64,000 nucleotides of DNA from an uncultured Clostridia bacterium (GCA_934162535.1 CAKPJC010000001.1:1-64000), one strand, 5' to 3'; numbered from the stretch's first letter, positions 44,072-53,691 are shown. Numbers and translations: made by a program. Notes: generated from the sequence alone by a model not told the origin.

Positions 44072-45220
44072 TTACTTTTTAATTACAATTAATGGAACTT
44101 CCATTTCTTCTTTAGAAAGTCCACAATGAGTAGATTTTTTGATTTTTTTAGGCTCAGCTAGATAAGTCTCAAGAGGTATAATACTACTTCCTGTTGATAA
44201 TGCCATATAATTGCCAATAAAATCGTCTATTTTAGGATGTTTTACACCAAAACCAAGAAAATGTTTATCCAAAAATTCTTTCTTAGTCATAAGCCAAAAA
44301 TCATTTCCAAAAAATTTATTAAATTCATCTTCAAAAATATTTTTCATATCTTCCTTAACCCAAAAAGTAACCGATCTGGATTCTATTGAAGGAGGCATAA
44401 TTAAACATTCTTGAATTTGAGGATAATCAAGTAAAGAGTAGACATTTTTTATATCTTTATGTCCATGGTCAGCAGAAATAATCAATAAAGTATCATTATC
44501 TAAACTTGAACATAAATTACATATTTTATTTTCAGCATCAAGTAAAAAGTTTTTTGCTTCTTCAGAAGATGTACCATATTTGTGCAATATACTGTCAGGA
44601 TTATCACAATATGCGAAAACAAACTTTTCATTTGGAACCTCTGATAACATTTTTATGCATTCTAGCAATTCATTAATAGAATCTGCCTTAACTGTTCTGT
44701 TACTTCTTCTATCAGAATATGATGGTGTAATTTCATATGCAGGAATATTTGAAGCATTTTCTATTTTTGTAAATATACTCTCATAATTAACAAGTTCATC
44801 AAAAACATCAAATCTTGCAGTAGACAATGAGTCACATTTATAGGATTCATTATGTGAAAACATATCAATTGCTCTTCCATATTCTTTGAAATATTGTGAC
44901 CATCCAATCCATCCCGTTTCATATGGTGGTTTGCCAGAATAGTATGTTGTAAGTGCGGCAGTTGTTGTCGAAGGATAAACAGATGTAAGCAAATCAACTT
45001 TATGGTTATAAAGAAAACCATTTGGAGAAATTTTATTTAAGATATGTTCTCCCATACCATCCATAATAAAAAGAACAATATTTCTATATTTATTTTTTAG
45101 AATTAAATCTAAACTCTCTAAAGAACTATGATTTGATTCTACTCCATAATACTTCAAAATAGATGTTATTGTATTTAGTATTGAATGTTCATAATTTGGT
45201 AATACTACATTTCCTTTCAT
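44072..45220 (-). CDS. alkaline-phosphatase-superfamily phosphodiesterase/pyrophosphatase
   Basis: A 382-residue metal-dependent phosphodiesterase of the type I phosphodiesterase/nucleotide pyrophosphatase group. NIVLFIMDGMGEHIL gives the first metal-binding Asp, VYPSTTTAALTTYYSG the catalytic Thr, YCDNPDSILHKYG a metal Asp/His pair, and IISADHGHKDI the second metal site. There is no signal peptide, so it is probably cytoplasmic. The substrate cannot be told from sequence. It lacks a convincing AGGAGG; AAAG before the minus-strand ATG is weak. Confidence 0.85.
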   Translation of the reverse strand: MKGNVVLPNYEHSILNTITSILKYYGVESNHSSLESLDLILKNKYRNIVLFIMDGMGEHILNKISPNGFLYNHKVDLLTSVYPSTTTAALTTYYSGKPPYETGWIGWSQYFKEYGRAIDMFSHNESYKCDSLSTARFDVFDELVNYESIFTKIENASNIPAYEITPSYSDRRSNRTVKADSINELLECIKMLSEVPNEKFVFAYCDNPDSILHKYGTSSEEAKNFLLDAENKICNLCSSLDNDTLLIISADHGHKDIKNVYSLLDYPQIQECLIMPPSIESRSVTFWVKEDMKNIFEDEFNKFFGNDFWLMTKKEFLDKHFLGFGVKHPKIDDFIGNYMALSTGSSIIPLETYLAEPKKIKKSTHCGLSKEEMEVPLIVIKK

Positions 45221-45359
45221 AATTAATCTCGCTTTCTATAAAATTCACCCAAATTATAACATTAAAAAAAATCAAAATCAATTAAATTAGCAAAAATTGG
45301 ATATATATCAAACAAATACTATAAAAATAAAATCAAAAATAAGAATAATCTTTTATTAA

Positions 45360-45389
45360 TTGACTAAAATAATAAAAGAGAAGTAAAAT
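45360..45389 (+). promoter_or_regulatory. promoter of the CBS-domain gene
   Basis: TTGACT at 45360-45365 and TAAAAT at 45384-45389, spacer 18 bp. Confidence 0.6.
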
Positions 45390-45419
45390 TCTCAAAAAAC
45401 AAAAAAGGAGTCTAGTAAT

Positions 45420-45866
45420 ATGAAAGTAAAAGACTGTATGTGTGGAGAAGTATGTTGCGTAAAACCAGAGACAAATATATCTGAAATAGCAAAACTTATG
45501 GAAAAAAATCATATAGGCTGTGTGCCTGTTTGTGACAACAAAGACTGTATTGTAGGTGTTATAACAGATAGAGATATAATTTTGCGTAGTGTGGCATGTG
45601 ACAAAGACTTAAAAACAACAAAAGCAAGTGAAATAATGACATGTAATGTTTGTACTTGTAATGAAAATGATGAAATATGTGATGTAGAGCATAAAATGTC
45701 AAAAAATCAAATAAGAAGAATACCAGTAGTAGAAAACAATAAGGTTGTAGGAATTTTAACATTAGGAGACTTAGCACAAAACACACAAGAAGTTGGAGAA
45801 AAGCATGTTTGCAACACAATTGAAAATATATGTAATTGTGGAGGACAAGCAAAAAACGATTATTAA
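45420..45866 (+). CDS. cysteine-rich CBS-domain protein
   Basis: A 148-residue protein with two CBS motifs forming one Bateman module. The first ends in VGVITDRDIILR and the second in VVGILTLGDLAQ. Such modules bind adenine nucleotides. Unusually, about a dozen cysteines are present, including CMCGEVCCVKPE at the start, CNVCTCNEND in the middle and CNTIENICNCGG at the end, which suggests metal binding or redox sensing in addition to ligand sensing. AAGGAG precedes the ATG. It is a single gene closed by a terminator. Confidence 0.88.
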   Translation: MKVKDCMCGEVCCVKPETNISEIAKLMEKNHIGCVPVCDNKDCIVGVITDRDIILRSVACDKDLKTTKASEIMTCNVCTCNENDEICDVEHKMSKNQIRRIPVVENNKVVGILTLGDLAQNTQEVGEKHVCNTIENICNCGGQAKNDY

Positions 45867-45881
45867 AATTCATATTATGCC

Positions 45882-45904
45882 AAAAGCAGTCATCTGACTG
45901 CTTT
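45882..45904 (+). terminator. terminator after the CBS-domain gene
   Basis: AAAGCAGTCA and TGACTGCTTT form a 10-bp stem with a 2-base loop; the T run is short. Confidence 0.65.
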
Positions 45905-45922
45905 ACATAGAAAAGAGGACAA

Positions 45923-47020
45923 ATGTCAAAAGATTTGAATTATATATACAAAGTTTTAAGAAAGATTTTAAATATAATATTAATACTAATAGGTACATAC
46001 TTAGGAATAAAAATGGCTATTTTTTATATGCCATTTTTAATAGCATTCATAATTTCGTTGATGGTTGAACCAGCGATAAAATATTTAATGAAAAAAACGA
46101 ATATGACAAGAAAAATGTCATCAATAATTATATTTATAATAGTGTTTTCAATAATAATAGGATTAATTATATGGGGGATAGTTTCATTAATATCAGAATC
46201 TACAAATTTATTACAAACATTAAACTTATACATAGACAAAACATATACACAAATACAAGATGTTATAAAAAGGGTATCAGTAACAAAAATTAATGTATCA
46301 AGTAATATTGTAAATCTTGTACAAGATAGTTCAAAGGAAATACTAATAAGACTTTCATCATGGCTTACAAATTTTTTAACAAAGTTAATAGAGATGATAA
46401 CATCGTTGCCAGCAATAGGAATATATACAGTAATAACAATACTATCATTATATTTTATATGTACAGATAAAATATATATATTAGATTTAATGGAACATCA
46501 TATGCCTAAAAAATGGGTAAGAAAAATAGGAACACACATAAGAGAAATAACAAAAAGTTTAGGTGGATATTTAAAAGCAGAAGCAATACTTATACTTGTA
46601 TCATTTGTAATATCTGTTATTGGTTTATATATTTTTAAATTCACTGGGATGAATATGAAATATCCATTATTAATAGCACTTGGAATAGCATTTGTTGATG
46701 CATTACCAATTCTTGGTTCAGGATCTGTTATGGTACCTTGGGGAATAATTTCAGCACTAAATGGAGATATACAATTAGGAATGGCAGTAATAATATTATG
46801 GATTATAATGTCAATAGTAAGACAATTTTTAGAACCTAAAATAGTTAGTGGAAAAATAGGAATACACCCAATATTTACTTTAGTTGCAATGTATACAGGA
46901 TTTAAAATTATGGGAGTAATGGGGATGCTTATAGGCCCAATAGTATTAATAATCTTGAAAAATATATTTGCAACAGTATTAGAACAGGGATTAGCAAAAA
47001 GTATTGTTGAAAAAATGTAG
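45923..47020 (+). CDS. AI-2E family transporter, YtvI-like sporulation membrane protein
   Basis: A 365-residue membrane protein with the AI-2E transporter layout: paired hydrophobic segments at the start (NIILILIGTYLGIKMAIFYMP), an extracytoplasmic middle, and conserved C-terminal segments FVDALPILGSGSVMVPWGII and VRQFLEPKIVSGKIGIHP. The order matches Clostridial YtvI, a sporulation membrane protein of this family. Transport substrate is not known. AGAGGAC lies before the start. Confidence 0.85.
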   Translation: MSKDLNYIYKVLRKILNIILILIGTYLGIKMAIFYMPFLIAFIISLMVEPAIKYLMKKTNMTRKMSSIIIFIIVFSIIIGLIIWGIVSLISESTNLLQTLNLYIDKTYTQIQDVIKRVSVTKINVSSNIVNLVQDSSKEILIRLSSWLTNFLTKLIEMITSLPAIGIYTVITILSLYFICTDKIYILDLMEHHMPKKWVRKIGTHIREITKSLGGYLKAEAILILVSFVISVIGLYIFKFTGMNMKYPLLIALGIAFVDALPILGSGSVMVPWGIISALNGDIQLGMAVIILWIIMSIVRQFLEPKIVSGKIGIHPIFTLVAMYTGFKIMGVMGMLIGPIVLIILKNIFATVLEQGLAKSIVEKM

Positions 47021-47030
47021 AATAATTATA

Positions 47031-47077
47031 AAAAAAGCTCATACATTTTAATAGAAAGATGAAATGGAGGGCTTTTT
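47031..47077 (+). terminator. terminator-like hairpin overlapping the next ribosome site
   Basis: AAAAAGC pairs with GCTTTTT, and an inner CATTT pairs with AAATG. The 3' arm includes the GGAGGG ribosome site of the gene at 47078, so the structure may both end the YtvI transcript and limit translation of the next gene. Confidence 0.5.
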
Positions 47078-47629
47078 ATGTTTATATATAATTTCAAAAT
47101 TAGAGGAGGAATTGCACTAAGAATAATATTGATATTATTATCTATTTTTATGCTAGTAGTGTTTTCAATATCAATTTATAGAATTTTTATAACAAGTGGA
47201 AAATTCAAAGTAAAAGATAATATAGGAGAAAAAGAAATTACGAAAATCGAACCACAGAATTATACAAACATATTACAAGCAGTACATGATAATCCAGATT
47301 CATATATTGGAATGAAAGTTGAATTTACAGGATATATGTATAGACTATTTGATTTTGAAAAAGATGAATTTGTTATTGCAAGAGATATGAGCATAAATAA
47401 TGAGAAAACACAAACGGTTGTTGTTGGATTTTTATGCCAATATAAAGATGCAGATAATTTTGAAGATGGAACATGGGTAAATTTAATAGGTGTAATAGAA
47501 AAAGGAAAATATCATAATCAGGAAATACCAGTACTAAAAGTTACAAATATGGAAAAATCAGAAAGGCCAGATGTGACAGTAGTAAATCCACCAGACAATA
47601 CATATATACAAACAAATGGGATATTTTAA
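47078..47629 (+). CDS. membrane-anchored protein with YcgQ C-terminal-like (DUF1980) domain
   Basis: A 183-residue protein with a membrane helix at about 13-33 and an extracytoplasmic domain from about 55. The phrases IGMKVEFTGYMYRLFDFEKDEFVIARDM, split across a short loop, and DGTWVNLIGVIEKG resemble the OB-like C-terminal domain of the YcgQ/TIGR03943 family, which usually follows a multi-pass permease-partner region. Here the domain stands alone behind one helix. GGAGGG lies seven bases before the ATG. Confidence 0.6.
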   Translation: MFIYNFKIRGGIALRIILILLSIFMLVVFSISIYRIFITSGKFKVKDNIGEKEITKIEPQNYTNILQAVHDNPDSYIGMKVEFTGYMYRLFDFEKDEFVIARDMSINNEKTQTVVVGFLCQYKDADNFEDGTWVNLIGVIEKGKYHNQEIPVLKVTNMEKSERPDVTVVNPPDNTYIQTNGIF

Positions 47630-47679
47630 TAGAAAAATCCAAAAAATTAACATAAAATGTGAAAAAAGTCGAAATTCTA

Positions 47680-47708
47680 TTGATTTACAGGCAAAATCCA
47701 TGTATAAT
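47680..47708 (+). promoter_or_regulatory. promoter of the beta-CASP nuclease gene with GTCGAA upstream
   Basis: TTGATT at 47680-47685 and TATAAT at 47703-47708, spacer 17 bp. AGTCGAA at about 47667-47673 lies just upstream of the -35. Confidence 0.7.
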
Positions 47709-47763
47709 AGTAATGTAGGCAATTACGAATCTTGAAAACAATAAAATTCAAGGGAGTGATTTT

Positions 47764-49284
47764 ATGAAAGCCAGAAGAGGTTTATCTCTGGACATAACAG
47801 CTCTACACAAGGAAGTAACAGGCTCGTGTCTGTACGTCACTGTGAGAGAAGGAGATAACCGGCAAGTAAACTTCTTGGTAGACTGTGGATTATTCCAGGA
47901 GTCCCAGTACGACTATTTGAATGCGGAGCCATTCCCGTTCAATAGCGAAAATGTTGATTTTTGTGTTGTTACACACAATCACACAGATCACATTGGGAAA
48001 CTCCCACAACTCGTTAAAAGTGGGTTCACTGGAAAAATCTACGCTCCAGAATCTACGGCAGAATTATTGCCGTTGGCAATCCAAAACACATTCGAAATCA
48101 TGAAGGAGGACTATAAAAAGCAGGGAAAAAAGTTGCTGTACACGGAGGATGATGTTGAAGCTGTTTACAATCAGCTGGTACCGTGCAAGTATGAAAAGAC
48201 ATTCTATGTTGATTCTAATATCAGCATAACGATATTCGATAATGCACACTTAATTGGTGCAGGGATGATATATGTTCGAATTTGCGAACAAGGAGAGAAG
48301 GAAATTAATCTCCTATTTACGGGAGATTACAAGAAAAAAAACGTATTCAAACAAGTAGCTCGACTGCCCAAGTGGATAAGAAAAAAGCCGATGATTATCG
48401 TATCTGAGGCAACATATGGAACGACAGACTCCTACGAAGTTGAAAAACACTTTGAAGAGGACGTCGAAAGATTAACCAAAGAGCATAAAAACATGCTCAT
48501 ATCTGCGACGGCTCAGGGGCGAGCACAAGAGCTTCTGTATGCCCTGAAGAGGCTTCAAGACAGAGAGAAGCTGAATACGGAAATTCCAATCGGCTTGGAC
48601 GGAAAGCTGGCACATCAGTATACTCGGATGTATAGAAGTGGTAGGTTGGAAGTTAGCAAAGACAAGATAGACTTCTTACCAAGGAACTTCTTCTGGTTGA
48701 ATAAGGACAACCGAGAAGAGTTCTACGCAAACAATAAACAGAAGATTATTGTTTGCACTTCGGGAATGTTGGATCATGGTCCAGCACAGCTATATCTTCC
48801 GAGAGTACTCGAAAGAACGGACTGGGCAGTGTATGTAACATGCTATTGTCCTGAGACAACATTCGGGTATAGGTTACAAAATGCCAAGAACGGTAAGGTA
48901 AAAATCCAAGGAAAAGAGGTTCAAGTAAGAGCTCAGGTGCTAAGTACGGCAGAATATTCTGCACACGCCAAGGCTGACGAGATCGAACAATTCATTAAAG
49001 AGTTCGAGAATCCTTGGCTGGTACTTCTTAATCACGGAGATACAGGAGTGACCAAACAATTCGCGATGCGCCTTGAACTCAAGGATGTTGCAAGAAGAGT
49101 TGAAATACTTGGGTCTCACACAGTGAGAATTACCAACGGAACTGAAGCAAAGGTTCTTGGTTCCAAACTCAACAATGAAGCAAAGCCTAAAATTAAGAAG
49201 AATAAAGCAACTAACATGAAGAAAGTAAAAGGAAAGAAGGAGAATCTCAAAAAGAGATTCAGAGGAGCATTTAGGAGGAAATAA
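47764..49284 (+). CDS. metallo-beta-lactamase / beta-CASP ribonuclease-like protein
   Basis: A 506-residue nuclease-type protein. The metallo-beta-lactamase core has THNHTDHIGKLP (HxHxDH metal motif), a later His in NAHLIGAG and LFTGDYKKKN. The beta-CASP insertion begins near SATAQGRAQELLYAL. VCTSGMLDHGPAQLYL, a His in STAEYSAHAKADEI and LLNHGDTGV complete the set. The C-terminal 40 residues are a Lys/Arg tail fit for RNA binding. Related proteins are RNA exo/endonucleases. Codon use is far from that of the neighbours: the 60-base line at 48541 has 30 G+C. AAGGGAGTG lies before the start. It is probably acquired and carries its own promoter and terminator. Confidence 0.85.
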   Translation: MKARRGLSLDITALHKEVTGSCLYVTVREGDNRQVNFLVDCGLFQESQYDYLNAEPFPFNSENVDFCVVTHNHTDHIGKLPQLVKSGFTGKIYAPESTAELLPLAIQNTFEIMKEDYKKQGKKLLYTEDDVEAVYNQLVPCKYEKTFYVDSNISITIFDNAHLIGAGMIYVRICEQGEKEINLLFTGDYKKKNVFKQVARLPKWIRKKPMIIVSEATYGTTDSYEVEKHFEEDVERLTKEHKNMLISATAQGRAQELLYALKRLQDREKLNTEIPIGLDGKLAHQYTRMYRSGRLEVSKDKIDFLPRNFFWLNKDNREEFYANNKQKIIVCTSGMLDHGPAQLYLPRVLERTDWAVYVTCYCPETTFGYRLQNAKNGKVKIQGKEVQVRAQVLSTAEYSAHAKADEIEQFIKEFENPWLVLLNHGDTGVTKQFAMRLELKDVARRVEILGSHTVRITNGTEAKVLGSKLNNEAKPKIKKNKATNMKKVKGKKENLKKRFRGAFRRK

Positions 49285-49297
49285 AACATAAAATCAT

Positions 49298-49327
49298 AAA
49301 AGGAGACCCTAGTTGGGTCTCCTTTTC
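49298..49327 (+). terminator. strong terminator after the beta-CASP gene
   Basis: AAAAGGAGACCC and GGGTCTCCTTTT form a perfect 12-bp stem around a 5-base loop. Confidence 0.92.
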
Positions 49328-49442
49328 ATAAGGATTTTTAATAGAATATTTAAAAAAATTTCCGGTTTTTACTTAACAAAAAGAATAAAAAAATAATATA
49401 AGAATAAAAAATTGAATTTTATGTAAAAATTTTCAAAAAAAC

Positions 49443-49471
49443 TTGAAAAAACTAGTTAATCATGTTATATT
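49443..49471 (+). promoter_or_regulatory. promoter of secA
   Basis: TTGAAA at 49443-49448 and TATATT at 49466-49471, spacer 17 bp. Confidence 0.65.
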
Positions 49472-49503
49472 AGAATGGTATCTATGAAAGGAAGGATAGA
49501 AAG

Positions 49504-52254
49504 ATGGGAGTAATTAACAAAATATTTAAGAGCTACAGCGAAAAAGAAGTAAAGAGAGTAATGCCAATAGTAGAAAAAATAAATGCATTAGAAGATGAGA
49601 TGACAAAACTTAGTGATGAAGAACTAAAAAATAAAACAGATAAATTAAAAAATGAATTAAAAGAAGGGAAAACTCTTGATGACATATTACCAGAAGCATT
49701 TGCAGTTGTAAGAGAAGCTTCAAAAAGAGTATTAGGAATGAGACACTTTGATGTACAATTAATAGGTGGAATAATATTACACCAAGGTAGAATTGCCGAA
49801 ATGAAAACAGGTGAAGGAAAAACATTAGTAGCAACACTACCAGTATATCTAAATGCACTTACAGGAAAAGGAGTGCATGTAATAACAGTAAATGATTACC
49901 TAGCCAAAAGAGATAGTGAATGGATGGGAAAACTTTACAAATTCTTAGGGCTATCAGTAGGACTTGCAATAGCAGGAATGAACCCAAAAGAAAAACAAGA
50001 AGCATATGCATGTGATATAACATATGGAACAAACAATGAATTTGGATTTGATTACCTAAGAGATAACATGGTAATATACGAGAACCAATTAGTACAAAGA
50101 GGACTAAATTATGCAATTGTCGATGAGATAGACAGTATATTAATAGATGAAGCAAGAACACCACTTATAATATCAGGTAGAGCAAACCAATCATCAGACC
50201 TTTACAAAAAAGCAAATGACTTTGTAAAAAGACTAACACCAAGAGTAATAGTAGAAGAAGATGTAAAAGATGAAGTACAAGCAGAAGACAACGAAAAATA
50301 TGATTATATAGTTGACTTAAAAGCAAAATCAGCATCATTAACACTAAAAGGAATAAAAAAAGCAGAAGAATTCTTCAGACTAGAAAACTTCAATGATATA
50401 GAAAACTCAACATTAGTACACCATGTAAATCAAGCATTGAGAGCACATGGAGTTATGAAGAAAGACATAGACTACATAGTAAAAGATGGAGAAGTACTAA
50501 TAGTTGATGAATTTACAGGACGTATAATGTATGGAAGAAGATACAACAATGGATTGCATCAAGCAATAGAAGCAAAAGAAGGAGTTAAAATTGCAGATGA
50601 ATCAAAAACATTGGCAACAATAACATTCCAGAACTATTTCAGAATGTATGATAAATTATCAGGTATGACAGGTACTGCTATGACAGAAGAAGCTGAATTT
50701 GAAGAGATATACAATTTAGACGTTATATCAATACCAACAAACAGACCAATGATAAGAAAAGATGAACATGATGTAATATACAAAAATGAAAATGCAAAAT
50801 TTAGAGCTATTGTTGAAAGCATAAAAGAAAGTCATAAAAAGGGACAACCAGTACTAGTTGGTACAGTATCAATAGAAAAATCTGAAAAATTAAGTGCTAT
50901 ACTAAAAAAAGAAGGAATTAAACATGAAGTATTAAATGCCAAATTCCATGAAAAAGAAGCTGAAATAATAGCACAAGCCGGAAAATTTGGAGCAGTAACA
51001 ATAGCAACAAACATGGCAGGTCGTGGTACAGATATTATGCTTGGAGGAAACAGTGAATATCTTGCAAAACAAGAAATGAGAAGAAACAAAGTTCCAGAAA
51101 ACCTAATAGAAGAATCAAATACTTATTATGAAACAGATGACCAACAAATATTAAGAGCAAGAGAAGAATTCAAAAAATTAGAAGAAAAATATTCTAAAGA
51201 AATAAAAGAAGAAAAAGAAAAAGTAATTGAAGCTGGAGGACTAAAAATAATTGGTACAGAAAGACATGAATCAAGAAGAATTGATAATCAGCTTCGTGGA
51301 CGTAGTGGACGTCAAGGAGATCCAGGAGAATCTAAATTCTATATAGGGCTAGATGATGACTTAATGAAAATATTTGGTGGAGACATGATTACAAAGGTAT
51401 ATAATTCAATAGGAATGGATGAAAATGTACCAATACAAAATAGAATGATAAGTAATGCAGTAGAATCTGCACAAAAGAAAGTTGAAGGAAGAAACTTCAG
51501 CATTAGAAAAAATGTATTAAAATATGATGATGTAATGAATGTCCAAAGAGAAGTAATATACAAACAAAGAAGACAAGTTCTTGATGGAGAGAACCTAAGC
51601 GAAAGCATTAAGAAAATGATAGAATCATTATCAGAAGAAGTTGTATTAACATATGCTAGCAATGATGGAGAAGAAATTAATGTTGAATCATTAGATACAG
51701 ACATAAGAAACATATTCGGAATTGAAATGGCAGAATTTATAAAAGAAAATTCAAAAGATTCAAATGCTATAATTTCAAAATTACAAGAACTAGCATTAAA
51801 CAAATATGCAGAAAAAGAAACTGAAATAGGTAGTGAATATCTAAGAGAACTTGAAAGAGTTGTTATGCTAAAAGTTGTTGACCAAAAATGGATGGATCAT
51901 ATAGACAGCATGGACGAACTAAAAAATGGTATAGGACTTCGTGCATATGGACAACAAGATCCAGTTGTTAAGTACAGAACAGAAGGAATGGAAATGTTTG
52001 AAGAAATGGTACTTGATATTAAACATGATATTGTTCAAATTCTTATGAATCTTCGTAAACAAGAAGATGTTAAGAGAGAGGAAACAGCTAAAATAACAGG
52101 TGCAGCTTTACAAGCAATAAATAGCGTAGATTCTGGAGAACAAATAAAATCAGATGTAAACAGAACAGTTGTAAATCAAGAGCCAAAAATTGGAAGAAAC
52201 GACCCATGTCCATGTGGAAGTGGTAAGAAGTATAAGAATTGCTGTGGGAAGTAA
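49504..52254 (+). CDS. secA: preprotein translocase ATPase SecA
   Basis: Motor of the Sec export pathway, 916 residues. Walker A is MKTGEGKTLVA near residue 100, and the DEAD-like VDEIDSILIDEARTPLI lies near 205. The second ATPase lobe has TNMAGRGTDIMLGG, QLRGRSGRQGDPG is motif VI, and the scaffold segment is WMDHIDSMDELKNGIGLR. The C-terminal zinc tail has Cys-x-Cys and Cys-Cys (DPCPCGSGKKYKNCC), which binds SecB or lipids in relatives. AAAGGAAGG lies before the ATG. All SipW-type substrates of the surface island would need this pathway. Confidence 0.98.
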   Translation: MGVINKIFKSYSEKEVKRVMPIVEKINALEDEMTKLSDEELKNKTDKLKNELKEGKTLDDILPEAFAVVREASKRVLGMRHFDVQLIGGIILHQGRIAEMKTGEGKTLVATLPVYLNALTGKGVHVITVNDYLAKRDSEWMGKLYKFLGLSVGLAIAGMNPKEKQEAYACDITYGTNNEFGFDYLRDNMVIYENQLVQRGLNYAIVDEIDSILIDEARTPLIISGRANQSSDLYKKANDFVKRLTPRVIVEEDVKDEVQAEDNEKYDYIVDLKAKSASLTLKGIKKAEEFFRLENFNDIENSTLVHHVNQALRAHGVMKKDIDYIVKDGEVLIVDEFTGRIMYGRRYNNGLHQAIEAKEGVKIADESKTLATITFQNYFRMYDKLSGMTGTAMTEEAEFEEIYNLDVISIPTNRPMIRKDEHDVIYKNENAKFRAIVESIKESHKKGQPVLVGTVSIEKSEKLSAILKKEGIKHEVLNAKFHEKEAEIIAQAGKFGAVTIATNMAGRGTDIMLGGNSEYLAKQEMRRNKVPENLIEESNTYYETDDQQILRAREEFKKLEEKYSKEIKEEKEKVIEAGGLKIIGTERHESRRIDNQLRGRSGRQGDPGESKFYIGLDDDLMKIFGGDMITKVYNSIGMDENVPIQNRMISNAVESAQKKVEGRNFSIRKNVLKYDDVMNVQREVIYKQRRQVLDGENLSESIKKMIESLSEEVVLTYASNDGEEINVESLDTDIRNIFGIEMAEFIKENSKDSNAIISKLQELALNKYAEKETEIGSEYLRELERVVMLKVVDQKWMDHIDSMDELKNGIGLRAYGQQDPVVKYRTEGMEMFEEMVLDIKHDIVQILMNLRKQEDVKREETAKITGAALQAINSVDSGEQIKSDVNRTVVNQEPKIGRNDPCPCGSGKKYKNCCGK

Positions 52255-52347
52255 GAAAAAATAAGAACATTTCTAAAGTTCAAAAATTATCAAGAGGGTT
52301 CAGATTTCATAACTTATCCACAAAATATTAAGAATTTGTAGCAAAAT

Positions 52348-52384
52348 AAAGGTGTCAACAAGAAATAATTTGTTGACACTTTTC
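52348..52384 (+). terminator. terminator after secA
   Basis: GTGTCAACA pairs with TGTTGACAC, with A and T runs flanking. Confidence 0.85.
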
Positions 52385-52408
52385 ATCTTTAGGAAGGAAT
52401 GAGAAAAA

Positions 52409-52903
52409 ATGAAAGAAGAAAAAATAAACCTATGGAATGAAATAATAGAAAAATTAAGTGAAAAAAAACTAACAATATCAACAATGGAAAGTTGTACTGG
52501 AGGTGGAATAGCAAATGAAATAACAAATATTTCTGGAGCATCAATGATATTCAAAGAGGCATATGTTACATATAGCAATGAGGCGAAAATAAAGCAAGGA
52601 GTAGCAAAAGAAAAAATAGAAAAATACACTGTATATAGTCCTGAAGTTGCAAAAGAAATGGCAAGAGCAGTAAAACAAAATACAAAGTCAGCTATATCAA
52701 TTGGAGTAACAGGTCAACTAGGAAGAATAGATCCAAACAATCCAGTTGATAAACTAAATACGGTATGGTATGCAATTCTTAATAACAAAAATGAATATAT
52801 GGTTCAAGAAGTACATGTACCAGATGCGAAAAGAGAAAAACAAAAAGAGATAGTAATAGAGGACATAGCGAAAAAACTTTTAAAAAACCTAGAAAGCGAA
52901 TAA
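52409..52903 (+). CDS. CinA C-terminal-domain protein (nicotinamide-nucleotide amidohydrolase type)
   Basis: A 164-residue stand-alone CinA C-terminal domain, the family that deamidates NMN to NaMN (PncC). The start TISTMESCTGGGIANEIT holds the conserved Ser-Cys-Thr-Gly-Gly, and ISIGVTGQLGRIDPNNP corresponds to the GITGxAGP segment, here with Gln-Leu in place of Ala. It lacks the N-terminal MoCF domain of full CinA. AGGAAGG lies before the ATG. Confidence 0.85.
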   Translation: MKEEKINLWNEIIEKLSEKKLTISTMESCTGGGIANEITNISGASMIFKEAYVTYSNEAKIKQGVAKEKIEKYTVYSPEVAKEMARAVKQNTKSAISIGVTGQLGRIDPNNPVDKLNTVWYAILNNKNEYMVQEVHVPDAKREKQKEIVIEDIAKKLLKNLESE

Positions 52904-52932
52904 AAGAATTATTATAATATTAGGAGGTAAAT

Positions 52933-53691
52933 ATGAAACAAAATATTTATGATGACGAAAAATTCTTTGAAAAATATGACGAACTCAGAATAAATCAAAA
53001 AGGTTTAAATGCGAATGACCTAATTGAAATACCAGCATTTAGAGCAATAATGCCAGATGTAAAAAATAAGAGATTACTAGATTTAGGATGTGGCTATGGA
53101 GAAAATGATAAATATTACAAAGAACTAGGTGCAAAAAGTGTGTTAGGGGTAGATATTTCTACACATATGATAGAAATGGCTAATAAAAATAATAAAATGA
53201 AGGATGTTGAATATAAAGTAATGGCGATGGAAGATATATATCAGATTAATGAAAAATTTGATGTAGTAATATCATCATTAGCATTTCATTATATAAAAGA
53301 CTATAACAAATTAATATCAGATATTTATAAATTAATGAATAATGGAGGATATTTAATATTTTCACAAGAACATCCATTTACAACATGTATAAAATATACG
53401 GAAAATGTAAAAAAGGGGCATACAATAATAGACAATAAATATTTTGGTTTATTTTCAGATTACAACAGACCAGGTTTAAGAACGAAAGAATGGTTTGAAG
53501 AGGAAGTAATAAAATATCATAGAACATTCACTGAAATTATTAATATACTTATTAATAATGGTTTTACAATAGAAAAAATTGAAGAACCTATTGCGAGCCA
53601 AGAAGCGGTAGCAAAAAATCCGAAATATATAAATCAACTAGACAGACCGTTTTTCTTAATAGTAAAAGCAAAGAAGAATGCTATAAAGTAA
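52933..53691 (+). CDS. class I SAM-dependent methyltransferase
   Basis: A 252-residue Rossmann-fold methyltransferase. Motif I is RLLDLGCGYGEND near residue 53, the acidic loop end is VLGVDIS, and motif IV is DVVISSLAFHYI, followed by NNGGYLIFSQEHPF. The substrate is not evident; the family includes small-molecule methyltransferases. AGGAGG lies before the ATG. It is probably in an operon with the flanking cinA-like and trmL genes. Confidence 0.88.
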   Translation: MKQNIYDDEKFFEKYDELRINQKGLNANDLIEIPAFRAIMPDVKNKRLLDLGCGYGENDKYYKELGAKSVLGVDISTHMIEMANKNNKMKDVEYKVMAMEDIYQINEKFDVVISSLAFHYIKDYNKLISDIYKLMNNGGYLIFSQEHPFTTCIKYTENVKKGHTIIDNKYFGLFSDYNRPGLRTKEWFEEEVIKYHRTFTEIINILINNGFTIEKIEEPIASQEAVAKNPKYINQLDRPFFLIVKAKKNAIK

